Part shown: piece after piece, positions 60,042 through 60,166 of the stretch | Layout: every line of letters starts with the position of its first letter | Numbering within the stretch: the stretch's first letter is position 1 | From: Candidatus Tiamatella sp. | GTDB taxonomy: Archaea > Thermoproteota > Thermoprotei_A > Sulfolobales > Acidilobaceae | DNA: 60,166 nt | Assembly: GCA_015522645.1 (NCBI GenBank) | Contig: WALV01000043.1 | Span: 1 to 60,166 of the forward strand | Direction: 5' to 3' | The notes under the pieces: generated by a model | The model's database searches: none | Told to the model about the DNA's origin: nothing | The model's input: the letters and a program-made list of their open reading frames with translations, nothing else | Position numbers and translations under genes: made by a program

Positions 60042-60166
60042 ATGGATTTCAAGAAGAAAAGGAAGTCTATATTCGACTTGATAGACGAGATGATGAATGA
60101 ATTCATGAAGGATTTTACGAGCGACTTCGTTGACATTGAAAAAGAAATCGAAGACATGGCTAAAAG
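60042..60166 (+). CDS. Probable small heat-shock protein (Hsp20), 3' end outside window
   Basis: Only 41 residues are visible: MDFKKKRKSIFDLIDEMMNEF, then acidic helical sequence with FVDIEKEIEDMAK. The KRKSIFDLIDEM start resembles the N-terminal arm of crenarchaeal Hsp20 proteins. The alpha-crystallin domain that would prove it lies beyond the window edge. The strong ribosome binding site suggests high expression. It is divergent from the geranylgeranyl reductase gene. Confidence 0.5.
   Translation, partial: MDFKKKRKSIFDLIDEMMNEFMKDFTSDFVDIEKEIEDMAK

Noticed and set aside
59846-60157. A minus-strand ORF of 103 codons at the right edge
   Set aside because: It covers the promoter and start of the probable hsp20 gene, which has a near-perfect ribosome binding site and protein-like sequence; the minus-strand product has no recognisable features.

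Overview
The window reads as chromosomal DNA of a hyperthermophilic crenarchaeon, most likely of the Desulfurococcales. Supporting signs are archaeal information-processing proteins (family B DNA polymerase, PCNA, PriS, a GINS-like protein, TBP, TFS, RpoL, NMD3, aIF1A, aIF2 alpha and beta, Csl4, Nop10, RuvBL/TIP49), the crenarchaeal ribosomal protein eS26, archaeal lipid and CoA biosynthesis enzymes, two intron-containing tRNA genes (one intron outside the anticodon loop), many GTG/TTG starts, GGTG-type ribosome binding sites and TATA-type promoters. Coding density is very high: the longest gene-free stretch is about 280 nt (15234-15513). I see no insertion sequence, prophage, CRISPR array or defence cluster.

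Layout: 1-5.6 kb PAPS-reductase-like protein, TyrRS, PolB and convergent DnaG. 5.9-8.6 kb glutamate dehydrogenase, a SAM hydrolase and a small unknown. 8.7-13 kb a minus-strand translation and ribosome-assembly run (aIF2 beta, DUF424, NMD3, aIF1A, RIO1, KH protein). 13-21.4 kb methylthiotransferase, CitG-like protein, ATP synthase subunit K, eS26, ProRS, TrmY-like methyltransferase, endonuclease IV-like protein, phospholipid synthase, D-Tyr-tRNA deacylase and tRNA-Cys. 21.5-27.7 kb ThiF-like protein, DUF429 and a mevalonate locus. 27.8-35.5 kb a five-gene peptide ABC transporter. 35.6-43.3 kb TBP, phosphoesterase, tRNA-Lys, RuvBL, glycosyltransferase, uracil-DNA glycosylase and a membrane Lon-like protease. 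43.4-51.4 kb a long plus-strand array running from CDP-archaeol synthase through aIF2 alpha, Nop10, Csl4, RpoL, TFS, PCNA, PriS and GINS-like to eL42 and eS27. 51.4-60.2 kb Dph2, a VTT-type membrane protein, a CoA/NAD operon (CoaBC, NadE, pantoate kinase, phosphopantothenate synthetase), an N-acetyltransferase, geranylgeranyl reductase and the start of a probable small heat-shock protein.

The genes combine into core replication, transcription and translation, isoprenoid ether lipid synthesis (mevalonate entry, geranylgeranyl reductase, CDP-archaeol synthase, archaetidyl-alcohol transferase), cofactor synthesis, and a peptide-fermenting lifestyle (peptide importer plus glutamate dehydrogenase).

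The most unusual part is the mevalonate locus. HMG-CoA synthase, a thiolase and the DUF35 protein form an operon, but the thiolase has lost its nucleophilic cysteine (Glu79 in its place) and contains no cysteine at all. The last gene of the operon looks like a truncated class I HMG-CoA reductase that has lost its catalytic glutamate. A complete class II HMG-CoA reductase lies convergently next to it. This suggests enzyme displacement with degenerate paralogues retained. All functional calls are from reading the sequence; no database search was run.
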